Positions 24,440 to 36,860 of a stretch of DNA of 64,000 nucleotides are shown piece after piece (position 1 is the first letter of the stretch; every line of letters starts with the position of its first letter). The notes below the pieces were generated by a model. That model made no database searches. It was given only the letters and a program-made list of their open reading frames with translations, and was not told the DNA's origin. Made by a program: the position numbers and the translations under genes. This stretch comes from Cacajao melanocephalus (taxonomy: Eukaryota > Chordata > Mammalia > Primates > Pitheciidae), in NCBI GenBank assembly GCA_963573385.1, contig CAUYLG010021690.1:62001-126000 (forward strand), in the 5' to 3' direction.

Positions 24440-24870
24440 CAAGCACAAAACCTGGTACCTCAAACTCCTGGTCTGAGCCAGTCATCATCCCCCTGACCCC
24501 TGCTTTTCCTCCTTTATTCCTCAGCTCAGTTACAAGACCACCATCCATCCAGGGACTCAGCCCAGTACCCCAGGGGCCGTCTTCATTCTGCCTTCATCTT
24601 CAACATCCCGCTCATCCCTAGTCCCATCGACTCAGGCCTCCAGGCATCTCTCCAGCCTGCCCTCAGCTTGCCATCCCAAGCTACAAGCCCTCAGCCTTGC
24701 AGGACCCATGCTCTTGCAGCAGCCTCCCAGCCTCTGCACTGGTCTTCCTGCCTCCAGACCTAGCAGTCATTTTCTCTGACCTGCTCCCACAGAAAACCAC
24801 TGAACCCGCAAAGCTGATCATATGATGACCCCTGACACAACCTAATGCCTCCCCTCCCCATTCCACAGCA
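24440..24870 (+). mobile_element. L2 LINE fragment
   Basis: The pyrimidine-rich L2 3' coding region is suggested by the succession of caaaacctggtacctcaaactcc, the catctctccagcctgccctc block, the tctgcactggtcttcctgcctcc block near 24734, and ccacagaaaaccactgaa near 24788. Orientation is +. Strongly diverged. Confidence 0.5.
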
Positions 24871-27091
24871 GTTGTGATAACGTCTCTGAATCCTGGACTG
24901 TTTTTATCTTTATAAAGGTATAAACCCTTCTCCCAGGGAAAAAATTGTACCTATCTGTAACCACTATGTCATTGAAGAAGCACAATTCGATTCGTGGATA
25001 TAACAATACAGTAATTATATTTTGGATCCCATCAACCCTTCAAATTTACACTGAAGCCTGAACTTTCTCCTGCCCTTGAATGAAATTTAGGTTGCATTTC
25101 ATCAGTAATCTGGTCACTTTCAGACAGTACAAGTGCCCATCCCATGTAGTAGTTAAAACATCGAGTGTAGTCACTCCATTAAAATGTGTGATTTTACTAG
25201 CAGTTACCCCTCCCTTGCCAGCCCATGCCTTCTGTAGGCTGGGCACCCACTCGAGAGGGTGGGGGCTTCATCTCTTCACCCATAGTGTACATTTATCTAT
25301 CCACTCCCCTGGAGGTGGGATTGGGACTCACGACATATCAGTAACTCTCTCCGAAATCTTCTTTCTATCTCTGAGCCCTTTTCTACACTCTCAGTGTGAG
25401 TAAAGAGTTAAGAGTAATGAAACTGCCTGTTTCTTCACCACCTCTTGCACAGTGACCTCAAACTTCGCTTTGGAACATAGGAATCATTTTCTTGGGGATT
25501 CATTGAAACTGGGCAAAATGATTCCACTTTAATATCTTGCTCTGTATCATTTCCAAGGGTCCACAAAACATGAGCCCCATCCTCCCAGACAGGTACCTGC
25601 CACTGATACACATCCCCTGAGACCGAGAAAGATACCCAGAGGCAAGAGGGTCTCCTTCTGACCTTCACTTCTCTTTGCCCAAAGCAACCTCATTTTCCTT
25701 GTCTGCTAGAATAACTCTCACTCATTTGCTTTGAAAATATATGTCCAAGTAGCACCGCACCTGGAAAGATTCCCTGATTTCTTTTTAAGTTTGACAAAAC
25801 ATTGATTGCACCCAACTGTCATTGCTGTCATTGCTTTATTTCCCTGTCTTCTACAATGAATTTGTAGTTATGAAGGGCAAGAGCCACATTCTTTTTAACC
25901 TTGACATTTATCACAGGGCTCACATCTAGAATGTATTGGACAAGTAGTAACTAACAGATAACTCAATGGCCCCCAAAGAGAATAGAAACAATGGCATGAT
26001 GTACCACTTTGCAAGCTATGGAACACTCTGAGTTTCTCCAGGACACGCTCAGAATGAAGGGGGAGAATCCTGTGTTAGATTCTGATACATGAGTGGCATC
26101 CCAGATTGATACTGCTTTCCTGTTTATAAGAAATGTCACATCCTTTTTTAGTTATGTGTAAACTTAATTCAAACTGAAATGCAACTGCTCTTAAAATATC
26201 GCAATGCTGTTTAGAACAAAATCTGTACCACTCCTCCCTAACCCAAAACATGTGTAAATAGGATTATACGTTTTATGCTGCCAATTTGGTTTGATGGTGC
26301 AAAAGACCCAGAGATAGTCCACATGCTGTAGGATAATTATTGAGTCAAAGCTAGTTGGGAAATTTTCCAACTTGTTTTTTTAGGCAGTATCTTTACATAA
26401 AGAGAGGTAGTCATTTTGAAGACAGGAGGTCCTAGTCTCCTGCAGTTGCTGGCATAAATGAGTGGCACAAAGACATACACAGGTGGGGACATGCAGCCCA
26501 GGATGCCCACCACTGGCCATGCCCTCTCCTAGAGGGGCTCTGGAGACTGGCTATGAGGTTGTTCTTTGCTGGATTCCATCATAATGCTTTACATGATATT
26601 GAAAATTAATACAGTGTGCCCAGGCAACTCTGTCCACAGCAGGGAGATGTCAGTCCCTAAAATGATTGCCTCAGTCGGGATGAGTCCTTCCTCTTCCCAC
26701 ACAGCAACAGCACGTTATGAAAACTCAACCCCTACCTTGCCTCCCCACCAGCAGAAAGGTCATGTCCATTGGTGTGCTGGTGTTTAACAATCTGCTCCTT
26801 GAGAAGAAAAAAGCTGTGATTTGTAGCTCTTGCCAATGTCTATAGTGTAAATACTCCCATCTTGGCTGATTGAAAACTACCAACATGAGGTCACTGAACA
26901 TGGACTTGGGAAGAGACAGTGCAATCTATCTCTTGTTAGGCCCTAAATTTTCATCACCAAGAGGTCCATCACCAAGGTCGAGGCACATCTCCCTGCTGTA
27001 GACACACTTGCCTGAGCATGCTGTATTAATTTGCAATAGCATACAGAGCATTATGGTAGAATCCAGCTGAATTTGTAGATTGCTTATGTGT
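24871..27091. other. Unassigned stretch; possible L2 remnant near 25830-25960
   Basis: Mostly unique-looking sequence. The stretch at 25830-25960 (tgtcttctacaatg, gaagggcaagagcc, cacatctagaatgtattgg) resembles a worn L2 3' end. No gene is supported. Confidence 0.35.
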
Positions 27092-27451
27092 TGTTTTAGT
27101 TCATTCTCATGCTGCTAATAAAGACATACCCAACACTGGGTTATTTATAAAGAAAAAACAAGAGATTTAATGGACTCACAGTTCTGCATGGCTGGGGAGG
27201 CCTCACAATCATGAGAGAAGGTGAAAGAGGAACAAAGTCACATCTTACATGGTGGCAGACAAGAGGGCATGTGCAGGGGAACTCCAATTTATAAAACCAT
27301 CAGATCTCATGAGACTTATTCACTACCACAAGAACAGTGTAAGGGAAACTGCTCCCATGATTTAATTTTCTCTACCTGGCCCCACCCTTGACAATTACAA
27401 TTATTGCAATTCAAGGTGAGATTTGGGTGGGAGTACAGTCAAACCATATCA
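27092..27451 (-). mobile_element. THE1/MST-type MaLR solo LTR, minus strand
   Basis: It starts tgttttagttcattctcatg and ends gagatttgggtgggagtac plus aaaccatatca, the reverse complement of the THE1/MST LTR. Internal landmarks are gggttatttataaag, ggcctcacaatcatgagag, and atcagatctcatgagac. Flanking 5-mers tgtgt and tttgt differ at one base and may be the target-site duplication. Confidence 0.85.
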
Positions 27452-28204
27452 TTTGTGTATCCACTGTACAAGCATTAATCCTCTGCTATGTACATGGTTC
27501 TGTGCTGAGCAAACAAAACGCAGAACACCAGATCTGTGCGAGGACACAGGCAACCCATTACTCTTAATAAAGTACCAAATAAGAAGCAGTGACCATTTCA
27601 AAATGGAGATTTTTCCCTATAATAATGTGACTCGATCATTTTCACTTAGAGGCACATTTCTGAGAAGGAGAGAGAGGTGGAATCTCAGCTCGTGGACAGG
27701 GAAATTCTTCAGAAACCTGAACAAGGCTATGGGAGTACATCAGACAAGGGATGTTTCATGAGCCACATGTTCTGTCATATTTTAAAAAGGCTGAAACTGC
27801 TGGTATTAACAAATACTACTGACATTTCCCTGTTGTGGTAAAATTTTTACAGCAAACATGGAAAAAGACTGAAAGTTAAGAAATTAGAAATGCAAAGTAA
27901 GCTTGATTTTTAAGAACTTCCAATAACTTATACTTTTATAATTTTATGAGATTATTGCAGAGAGGAAGGGGAAGTACATGTTTTCTATACTGATATCAGA
28001 TATGGATAGCTAGTTAATGCTTTTTGTAGATCAGGCCAGAGACAGGGTCAGAAACAGATCTAAGTCACTATAGGCACCAATGTAAAAAAATAGAGATGCC
28101 ATCAAGGAGCTTTGCAGGAAGGTGTTCCCAGCTGTCTTAGCTTGGATTCTGCCAGAAAGTGGAGTAATATATTGTAGGTATTCAGACACAAGTGATTTAA
28201 GTAT
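27452..28204. other. Unassigned AT-rich stretch
   Basis: No supported gene or named repeat. Confidence 0.3.
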
Positions 28205-29039
28205 TTACTATAAAATTACAATAATCGTGACATGTGCTGTTTTATGAAGACAGACATGTAAATTCATGGAGCAGGATAGACCCTAGAAACAGACACATAC
28301 TTGCATGATCAATCAATTTCCCACAAAGACACCAATGCAATTCAATGAGGAAAGGGTGGTCTCTTCAGTATATGGAGGAAAAATTTGGATAGTCATATGG
28401 GGAAAAAATAAACCTCAACCCTTATTTTGTACCACACACTAAAATTCATTCAAAATGGATCCAAGGTGTAAAAGTAAAAGATTAAATTACACAACTTTTA
28501 TAGGGTAATAAATGTTTTGTGACCTTGAGGCAGGAAAAGATGTTTTAGAACGTGAAAAGCACCAAACATTAATGGGAAAAAAATGATAAATTTGAGTTAA
28601 TCAAAGTAAAACCCGCTGCTTTTCAAAAGACACATATAAAAATGAAGAGGAAAGTCAGAGACTGGAGGAAAATATCTGCAAAGGGCTGGTGTCCAAAATG
28701 TAGAAAGAACTCATGTAACTCAATAAGAAGACACACAACCTAACAGGAAAACAGGCAAAAGACTTGAACACACTATTTAGATACATGAATGGTCATTAAG
28801 CAAATGAAAAGGTTTACAACTGAATTATCATCAGAGAAACACAAATTAGAACCACAACTCTTAGACACTATTTTACAATTACTACAATAACTAAATAAAA
28901 ACACAGACAGTGTCAAGTGTTGGCAAGAATGGGGGACCAGTGGAATACTCACATATTGTTGGCAACAGTGTAAAATGGTACAGCCATTTTGGAAAACTGT
29001 TTTTCAGTTTCTTATAAAGTTAAACATACACTTACTACA

Positions 29040-29663
<624 letters not shown>

Positions 29664-29718
29664 CCATAAGATCCAGCAATTATACTATTAGGTATTTATC
29701 CAAGAAAAATAAAAATAA

Positions 29719-30025
29719 TGGCAGGGCTCGGTGGCTCATACCTGTAATCCCAGCACTTTGGGAGGCAGAGGTGGGCAGATTACTTGAGGTAAGGAGTTCG
29801 AGACCAGCCTAGCCAACATTGTGAAACCCTGTCTCTACTAAAAATACAAAAATTAGCCAGGCATGGTGGCAGACACCTGTAATCCTAGCTGCTTGGGGGA
29901 TGAGGCAGGAGAATCACTTGAACCCAGGAGTCAGAGGTTGCAGTGAATTGAGATCATGCCACTGCACTCCAGCCTGGATGACAGAGCAAGACTCCATATC
30001 AAAAAAAAAGAAAAAAGAAAACAAT
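29719..30025 (+). mobile_element. Alu element, near full length
   Basis: It begins near ggcagggctcggtggctcat, contains gtaatcccagcactttggg, the A-rich linker tactaaaaatacaaaaatta and cactgcactccagcctgg, and ends in an A/G-rich tail. It interrupts the L1 a second time. AluS-like. Confidence 0.9.
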
Positions 30026-30385
30026 GTGTACGTACACACAGAGACACACACACACAAACTTGTCCATCGAAACCCATACAAGTGTTATTCATAATAGATG
30101 AGAACTGGAAAGAATCCAAATGCCCTTCCAGACATGATAATAAACTGTAGTATGTTCATACAGTAGAATACTACTCAATAATAAAAAGAAACAAACTACA
30201 ATAGAGGCACCAACAGGGATGAATCTCAAAATCATATACTCAGTAAAAGAAGCAAGACACCAGAGAAGGCATCGCATACAGCATCATTCCATCTACACGA
30301 AGTTCTAGAACCTAAGAGCATGATTTATAGCCCTGCTGGAAAGCTGAGCCAACACAGCCTGTCCATGCCTATTTTGCCCTGAGCT

Positions 30386-30602
30386 AGGGTACCCAGGCTT
30401 AGCAAACAAAAATACAGGATGCTCAGCTAAGTTTCAGTCTCAGGTAAACCACACATCATTTTTCAGGATAACAATGTTCCATGCAATATTGGAAGCATGC
30501 ATGCCACCTACCCTCATGGAACATACTTATACTGAAAAACTATTTCTTGTTCCTATGAAATTCAAATTTAATTAGGCAGTCTGTATTTTATCTGGCAACC
30601 CT
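30386..30602. mobile_element. Palindromic DNA-transposon remnant, MER53-like
   Basis: The segment is a near-palindrome. The left end, agggtacccaggcttagc then aaaaatacagg, is complementary to the right end ctgtattttatctggcaaccct. Inner arms pair too: ggataacaatgttccatgc against catggaacatacttatactg. This is the structure of a non-autonomous DNA transposon; MER53 is my best recollection of the family. Confidence 0.55.
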
Positions 30603-32261
30603 GCCCACACTGTAGCTTGCTGTTGGCTTTTTAAGGGCAGGGCAGATATCTACTGATCAAAAGGTCCGCTAGGCTTGGTCTTACCCCCAGCCACTTCTCA
30701 GAAGACAGAAGGCAAGCTCTGCCCCCTTCCACCTTAGAACGGCAGCCCCTTTCCATGTTTGGTGCCAGTTTTGTCCTTGATTTCTCCAAGGGACTCCTCC
30801 GTAGGAGGGTGGGGGTTGCAAGTCTTGCTATCCCTCCAAGGTCAGGGTGGTGGGGCCACACCCAGGAAAGGAACCTGGCTTTTCCTGTGGCCACAGACAG
30901 AGCGCAGTCTCTGCCTCGAATGGATCCTTTTGACCACATTTTTAGTATTTCAAATGTGAAAATATATCATCACTGTGTTGCTATTTCACGTTGGCAATTT
31001 GTGTCTGTTCTGCTTTTCTTTTCAGGAGACATCTAAAGCTCCTGTTACTTTGCAGAACACGCCCAATCACAGTTAATCAATTCAGGGATTACGGCCACAC
31101 AAGATTTTTAGCAAGTTTCCAAGAAGTCAAATACCAGGTGTGATGTGTGCTAATATTAACCACCCTGCACAAGGAAAGGATCTGGTTTATTTATATTGCT
31201 TTTCACACTAGAAAAAAAAAAAGAAAACAAAACCTCTTTGAATCAAGACCTGTTAAGAGTAGTTCTGGGAATTATTTTTAAAAGAACTATTCTTTTTGGA
31301 ATACCTACTTTCAACATAAACACTTTCTTACTAGGTTATTTTTATTTTTCTAGCCTAGCAACTAAAACAGGTATAATCTGCAAGAGCTGATTGCCTAATA
31401 GAAGCACATTTGCTTGCTTGAAAGAGCATGAATACACATTAGTGAAAGAAAGAAAACTGAATTCAATAAGAACATTAAACCTTTGGGAGAAAATGCAGAC
31501 AAAAGGAAAGGCAGTGGAAGAGAGCTCATGGATCATGAAGCTGGAACACATTTTCCATCTCCGCAGTTCTCCTCGGAAAATTCCTAATTCTGGCTCATAA
31601 ATAATAGTGGCAAAAAGGTAAAAACATAAAATTAAAAGCATCCATATAAAGAAGCAACTTCTTGGAATGTAAGCCATTTGGAAGGACAGGTTGTCCAGGT
31701 CTCATTGTGTTCAGAGATATCCGAGGGGCCCCGTATCGCTTGCATTTATGCCAAGATGGCCCAGTGGAGAACTGCTGTTCAAACGTTAGGGTCACAATTA
31801 TTATGACACTAATAAAAATGGTGAGCCTGCTTCCTAGAAAAGAGCAAATGCAGCCGTGGGTCCATACATTTACAGACCATTCAAGAGGTTGAGACACTGC
31901 CCCAAGCCTATTCATGGAGCCCGGGTAACAATCCTTGTACTGAGCAAAACCAGCCTCCTTACCAGCTTCTGCCTCCTCCTGGCTCGTATCCACTTAGGAC
32001 TGAGGTAGGCTGCCCATGGGCTTGACCCTGGCCTCCTCCATTTTCCCTGTCAGCAGGTGGCAGCCATCCCATTGCTGGCATTCCTAGAATCCAATCAGGA
32101 TTATGCCACAGTGCTACATAACCAGGTGACACTGTGTTTGACCAAGCAGTGGTGAGAGATTCAGGGCAGGACAGGGGCTGAGCCTCTCCAGTGCAAAGAG
32201 GCAGCATGGAGCCTCCCAGTACCACTTCCTGCAAGGCCCAGGGCAAGACCCCTGCTTTCTC
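30603..32261. other. Unassigned stretch
   Basis: No named repeat or supported exon. It includes a CTCF-like motif at 32050-32065, listed separately. Confidence 0.35.
32050..32065 (+). promoter_or_regulatory. CTCF-like motif
   Basis: The sequence tcagcaggtggcagcc matches the CTCF core pattern closely, with the invariant AG and GGC positions present. The match is by eye only and occupancy is unknown. Confidence 0.35.
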
Positions 32262-32385
32262 CATGTTTCTATGTCCTCATCTGTAAATGGGAATCATAAC
32301 AGTGACCACCATAGGAGCTGCAAGGAGGACAAGATGTTATTATGCATATAAAAGTGCCAGGAACTCCCTAGGCACTCTAGAACCC
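32262..32385 (-). mobile_element. MIR fragment, minus strand
   Basis: The block cctcatctgtaaatgggaatc near 32275, followed by the ataaaagtgccaggaactc block, matches the reverse complement of MIR. Confidence 0.5.
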
Positions 32386-32499
32386 TCACGAGGCCAGCTG
32401 TCACAACTACCAAAGAGTTCACATGCATCCGTGCTTCACTATTGGTTTCTCTTCACACCTGCAGACGGATGTACACACTACAAGGCATTTCCTTTGGAA

Positions 32500-32620
32500 A
32501 TTTATTATTGTAATTCACTGTTACCTCACCATACCCAGGAGATAGGAAGCAGATTATTATTCCCGTTTTACAGGTGAGAAGACTAAGTCTCAGATAGGTT
32601 GAGTTGCTTTTCCTTGACTC
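32500..32620 (+). mobile_element. MIR fragment
   Basis: The sequence cgttttacaggtgagaagac near 32564, followed by ctcagataggttgag, is the MIR core on the + strand. Short and worn. Confidence 0.5.
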
Positions 32621-33399
32621 CCAAACCTGGAACCTTCCCCCAGAACCAGGTCATCTGGCAGAAAGCCAGGAATTGAAGGTCACCAGTGTTCCCTCCCGCA
32701 GATGGACAGACACAGGTTACCCACAAGCTACCAACCAAGTTCATGAACATCCCGGAAGCCTTTCTTGGTCCCATCATACCACAGAGCCCTCTGCTTGAAC
32801 TCAACCTCATGGCTTCTCATCCCAGCTTTTACTCCAGCTGCTCTAGCAGCCACCAGATTCCTGCAGGAGATGCCCATGGGCACCTTTCCTGTGACACCTG
32901 CACGGCGTGCACACAGCCTGGGAATGACTCTGTGCAGCACCTCTGGACCAGGGAAGGCATGTACTGGATGACGGCTCCTCCTTCTGTCCTCAGGCAGATG
33001 ACCCTGAGAGGCAGGTCCCCCCAGGTCCTCAGCACCCCATGGATGGGATCCCACAGCCTACAGTGGCAGCCAGCCTAAGGGAGCACTGTGGAAGGCCTTG
33101 CCCTCCTCCCTACTTCACTCTCTCCAGCCCTGCTCCTGTTCCCTGAGATGAGCTCCCCAAATAAACCCCCATCATGCCAGGCTTAATACTGCAAGGAACC
33201 CAGGCTACAGCAGGAGCCCTCGCTCTTGTCTCTCTCCTTTTCCTCCCACTGCCCTCTGCACCATCCTCCATGCCCACCTTCCTCTGCTGGCCCAGCTAAG
33301 AGAGCCTACCGGACACCAGGAAAAACCTATGTGTATAAAAGCTGCTGTGACTCAGGACTTAGAAGCCTCACCAGCCCAATGGGCCTGTCAGAAGCTGGA
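32621..33399. other. Unassigned stretch
   Basis: Moderately GC-rich, with overlapping open frames of 60-130 codons on both strands and none distinguished by splice context or domain. Confidence 0.35.
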
Positions 33400-33563
33400 G
33401 AATGGGATGAGAGAGAGGACCAGGAAAAATAACTAATGTGTACTAGGCTTAGAACATAAGTGATGAAATAATCTGTACCACAAACCCCCCTGACACAAGT
33501 TTACCTATGTAACAAACCTACACACGTACCCCTGAACTTAAAATAAAAGTTAAAAAAAAAAAC
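33400..33563 (+). mobile_element. Primate L1 3' end, severely 5' truncated
   Basis: The end of an L1 3' UTR: accaggaaaaataactaatg, then gatgaaataatctgtaccac, tttacctatgtaacaaacc, and gaacttaaaataaaagtt followed by a poly-A. This is the L1PA/L1PB-type terminus, so the insertion is primate specific. Only about 160 bp were copied. Confidence 0.85.
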
Positions 33564-36164
33564 TCCCCTCCCAAGGGACTGGATCCCAACGTCAAGGTTC
33601 CATGACTGATTGCCTGACATCAGCCCCCCAGCCCTCCCCTTCCTCTAGAAGGCCCCAGATTGAGATCTGGGCTTTCCTCCTTCATCATGGCCAAGCCAAC
33701 TCTGGGGAAGCAGAAGCACTGCTCCCAAACCCCACCCCAGGGCTTCTGCCTTTCCACCCAAGAGAAGAAGCCAGTGGCCTTCCCCAGCTTCCCTCGGATT
33801 CCTCGTTTCACGCATGACCTTGATGGGAGGCCCTGACACATCAGCCAGGGAATCCTGGTGCCAGTCTTGACTGGAGTCAGGCCCACCTGTAGCTGATTTA
33901 TTGGAGACAGTGTCTTCTTAGCAAGTCTCTACTATCTGTTGATTCTACACCCAGAGCCTCACACACACCCACGCCTGCCTTGCCCCGCTCCACTGATACA
34001 ACACCAGGCTCATATCTGCCATGTCTGCATCAAGCACACCGCCAAGCTCTGCCTGTGAGACATTAGAAATACAATGAGTAATAACCACGGCATTCCCTGG
34101 CATGGCTCCAAAAACACTGCATTGCTCCAAACCTGCTCCATCCTAGACCCCCAACTCAATTTCCTGCTGAGATTTCTACTCTTCCTGACCCCTTCAGGGA
34201 GTGAGAAAATATGTGAATATGGAACTACAGGACTCGCAACTAGCATCCGCATTTGCTAGAAAGTTTCCTCTTCAGAGCCAGAAGGGCCTGGAATCCTGTG
34301 GAACCCAAAATAACCAGAAACGGATGAAACCTCCACTCAAATGGCTGAAATTCCCTGAATAATAATGATGGGAAACTGCTTGCCATGTTCCAACAAGTTT
34401 TAGTGGGTCTCGAGGAAGGAGGCCATGGGGATGGAACTCTCCACCCCAACTGTGCCCTGTGAGAGCCCAGCCTGGCCTCTTTTTGTTGGAGCTGCATCCC
34501 AAGACACTGTTCATGTCATTCCCCACTTTCTGAGCTGGGAAAACCCTACATTCTAGCCATAGTCCCATAGTACATCTGAGTAATGCATGGGAGAACCCGA
34601 TGCCAGGACATAGAGAGCCTTAGGACGGCCACAGAAACACAGATTGTGAAAAAGCCTTTCCTTCACCATCAAATCCTTACATCTGTCTGTCCACCATTTT
34701 CGTCGAACCCCTCAAGTCTCAGTAGTGGTAAGACCAAGACTCAAGTTCAAGAACAAACCTCTTTTCTGCCTCTCCATCCTAGCCAGTTGAAGAGAAACCC
34801 AGGAGAACTAGGACAGAGACCTCCCATTAAAAACAGTTCCAAGATGTTTCCTCAACTTGTTGAGTTGGAGAAGACTCAGCAGCAACTTTCTCAGGTAAGT
34901 TGACTCCCAGGAAAACAAAGCAAATCGTCCGCATTAAAAGAGAGAACTCTTTGGAGGTGCTGCCTTCAAAGACCCAGTCCTGATAGTAATTCCACCCAGA
35001 AACATTTGCCAAGAATTTCTTTCCCACCAGGCAACTTGCTCTCAGGGCTGGAGACATGAGGGGAAGGGGAAGGGACCCCATGCTTTTCATGTAGGAGACC
35101 CACATGCTTCCCCTGAGATCCTGAGGCTGAGTCTTGTATGACAGTGGGACTGAGCAGGACAAAACCAAACACTCACGAACACCAGGGTCGATGGGTAGCA
35201 ATGCAAAGGCCCCAAACACCAAGGCCAGCGATTGTTGACACGTCAGCCACAGAAGTTGCAGAGCCAGGAGAGTCAGGGCTGGAGGAACCCAGGGCAGCAG
35301 GGGGCGACTGTGAGCCACATCTGCCCACCTGCTCCTTGCTGTGGTCCTCCTGCGGTTCCCACACAAAGCTCATCAGAAAGAGGCCTGGCCCAGATGGTGA
35401 AGCAGATTGAGCCCAGACATCCTTGGTCCAAGAAATGTAAACTTTAAGGTATACTTGGTTAGTGTTACTTTCATAAACTAGGCTATTTTTACACAATTTT
35501 TAGCAAATGTACTGCATAAAGAGGAAGTTTTCCCTAGTATTTTAGGGAAGGTAACCATCACCATGCCATTATTATGTAATAAACTACTTTGTCACACGGC
35601 CAGTGTATGACTGATCAGAGTCTGGTGCCTTTAAATCTGATCCCCGTGCATCACACGCCGGAAGATTCCAGTTGGCAGAAGCATGTGATGCCATGAAGCC
35701 CAGCAGGATAGGGCAAGGCAGCTGTTTCCCGTAGGGCTACGTGTCTCCACAGCAAGTGTTCATCCAGCTGGTCTATCTGCTCTTCCATGAGTGGGACGGG
35801 GTGCATTACAACCTGCAAACACTCCAGACAGAAAGAGCGTTTGGGCTTCCTTTACCAGATCTTCTGGGAGGGCGCGTCTCAGCAGAAGCAGCTGACTGAG
35901 AAAAATGATGTTTCTTCTAAAGTAAATGGGACATTTTTGTGGTTGAGTGTTTGGGGTCACACAAAAGGAGTTGTCTGATCAGTTGATAGATATATAAGGT
36001 GTCATACGGGTTCCTAGTCAAGTCATCCTCAGGTAAGACTGGCCCTAGATGGGCTAAGTGGTGTTCATGCCCCAAACCTATCAATGGCTTCGCTTCACTT
36101 TGGCAATACCAGTCCTCAACCGACCCACCATCTCCTCTTCTCCTTTAAAGAGCAATCAGCGAAG
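33564..36164. other. Unassigned stretch with isolated splice-like signals
   Basis: No named repeat. It includes a perfect donor-like CAG/GTAAGT at 34893, a CTCF-like motif at 35292-35309, and another donor-like CAG/GTAAGA near 36031. A 179-codon minus-strand frame (34827-35366) has a hydrophobic stretch, but one such frame is expected by chance in this length. Confidence 0.35.
35292..35309 (+). promoter_or_regulatory. CTCF-like motif
   Basis: The sequence gggcagcagggggcgact contains the CAGCAGGGGGCG core that dominates CTCF sites. The downstream cytosine of GCGC is replaced by GCGA. Judged by eye. Confidence 0.4.
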
Positions 36165-36275
36165 ATGTGCTCATCCATCTGTCTACTCACCTATCTATCC
36201 ATCCACTCATCCACCCACTCACCCATCCACTCATCCATCCATCCACTCATCCATTCATCCATTCATTTATGCAAC
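36165..36275. repeat. (TCCA)n tetranucleotide microsatellite
   Basis: Irregular tccatcca/tcacccac tetramers cover about 110 bp. They give Pro/Ser/His-rich spurious frames. Confidence 0.9.
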
Positions 36276-36639
36276 CTTGTATTTGCTCACCAGATATGTA
36301 TTGAGTACTATCTAGGCACAAATCTAGGTGATCATAATTAAGACCAGTCCCTACTATCACAGCAGGTAACATTACCAAAATGAAGTAGGCACTAAACAGA
36401 TCAAAAATATATATAACACAATTTCAGGTGATGAAGTTATAAGAAAGGCAAGTTAGCAAGAGTTGATGTAGGGCATGGAAGAACTATTAAGTAGGGGATA
36501 ATTATCAGTTCCTGTTTATTTTTAATGACTCTACCACCATATGTACAGAGCACACTAGTCCGACATATCTTCTCTAAGTTGTACTCAGACTATTTAAGGT
36601 TGACAGGAAGAGATACGCCCAGAGTACTTTTGTTAATGA
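36276..36639. other. Unassigned AT-rich stretch
   Basis: No gene supported. The part near 36295 (atgtattgagtactatctagg) has the flavour of a worn dispersed repeat. Confidence 0.3.
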
Positions 36640-36860
36640 CAATCACTCCTAAGTATGTATTGCCAAAATGCCTTTCAAACTTTATGCCAATCTATAATTT
36701 GACCACAACATACAACTAAGTGGATCTCCAGATTTCTCATCAACTCCTGGGTGTTATAATTCTTTCCAATCATTGGCAATTTATAGCAGAAAATACCATC
36801 TACAGCAATTTTTAAAATTTTAATTTGCATTTCTTTTATGACTTGCCCATCCATGTCCTC
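36640..36860 (-). mobile_element. Old L1 fragment, minus strand
   Basis: The order of tattgccaaaatgcctttc, tatgccaatctataatttg, and ttttaatttgcatttctttt follows the reverse complement of an old L1 ORF2/3' region. Divergence is high. Confidence 0.45.

Noticed and set aside
25830..25960. L2 3' end
   Set aside because: The resemblance is limited to a few short blocks; kept only as a possibility in the stretch description.
34827..35366. 179-codon minus-strand frame with a hydrophobic stretch
   Set aside because: A rough estimate gives about one frame of this length by chance in 64 kb on six frames, and no family resemblance or splice support was seen.
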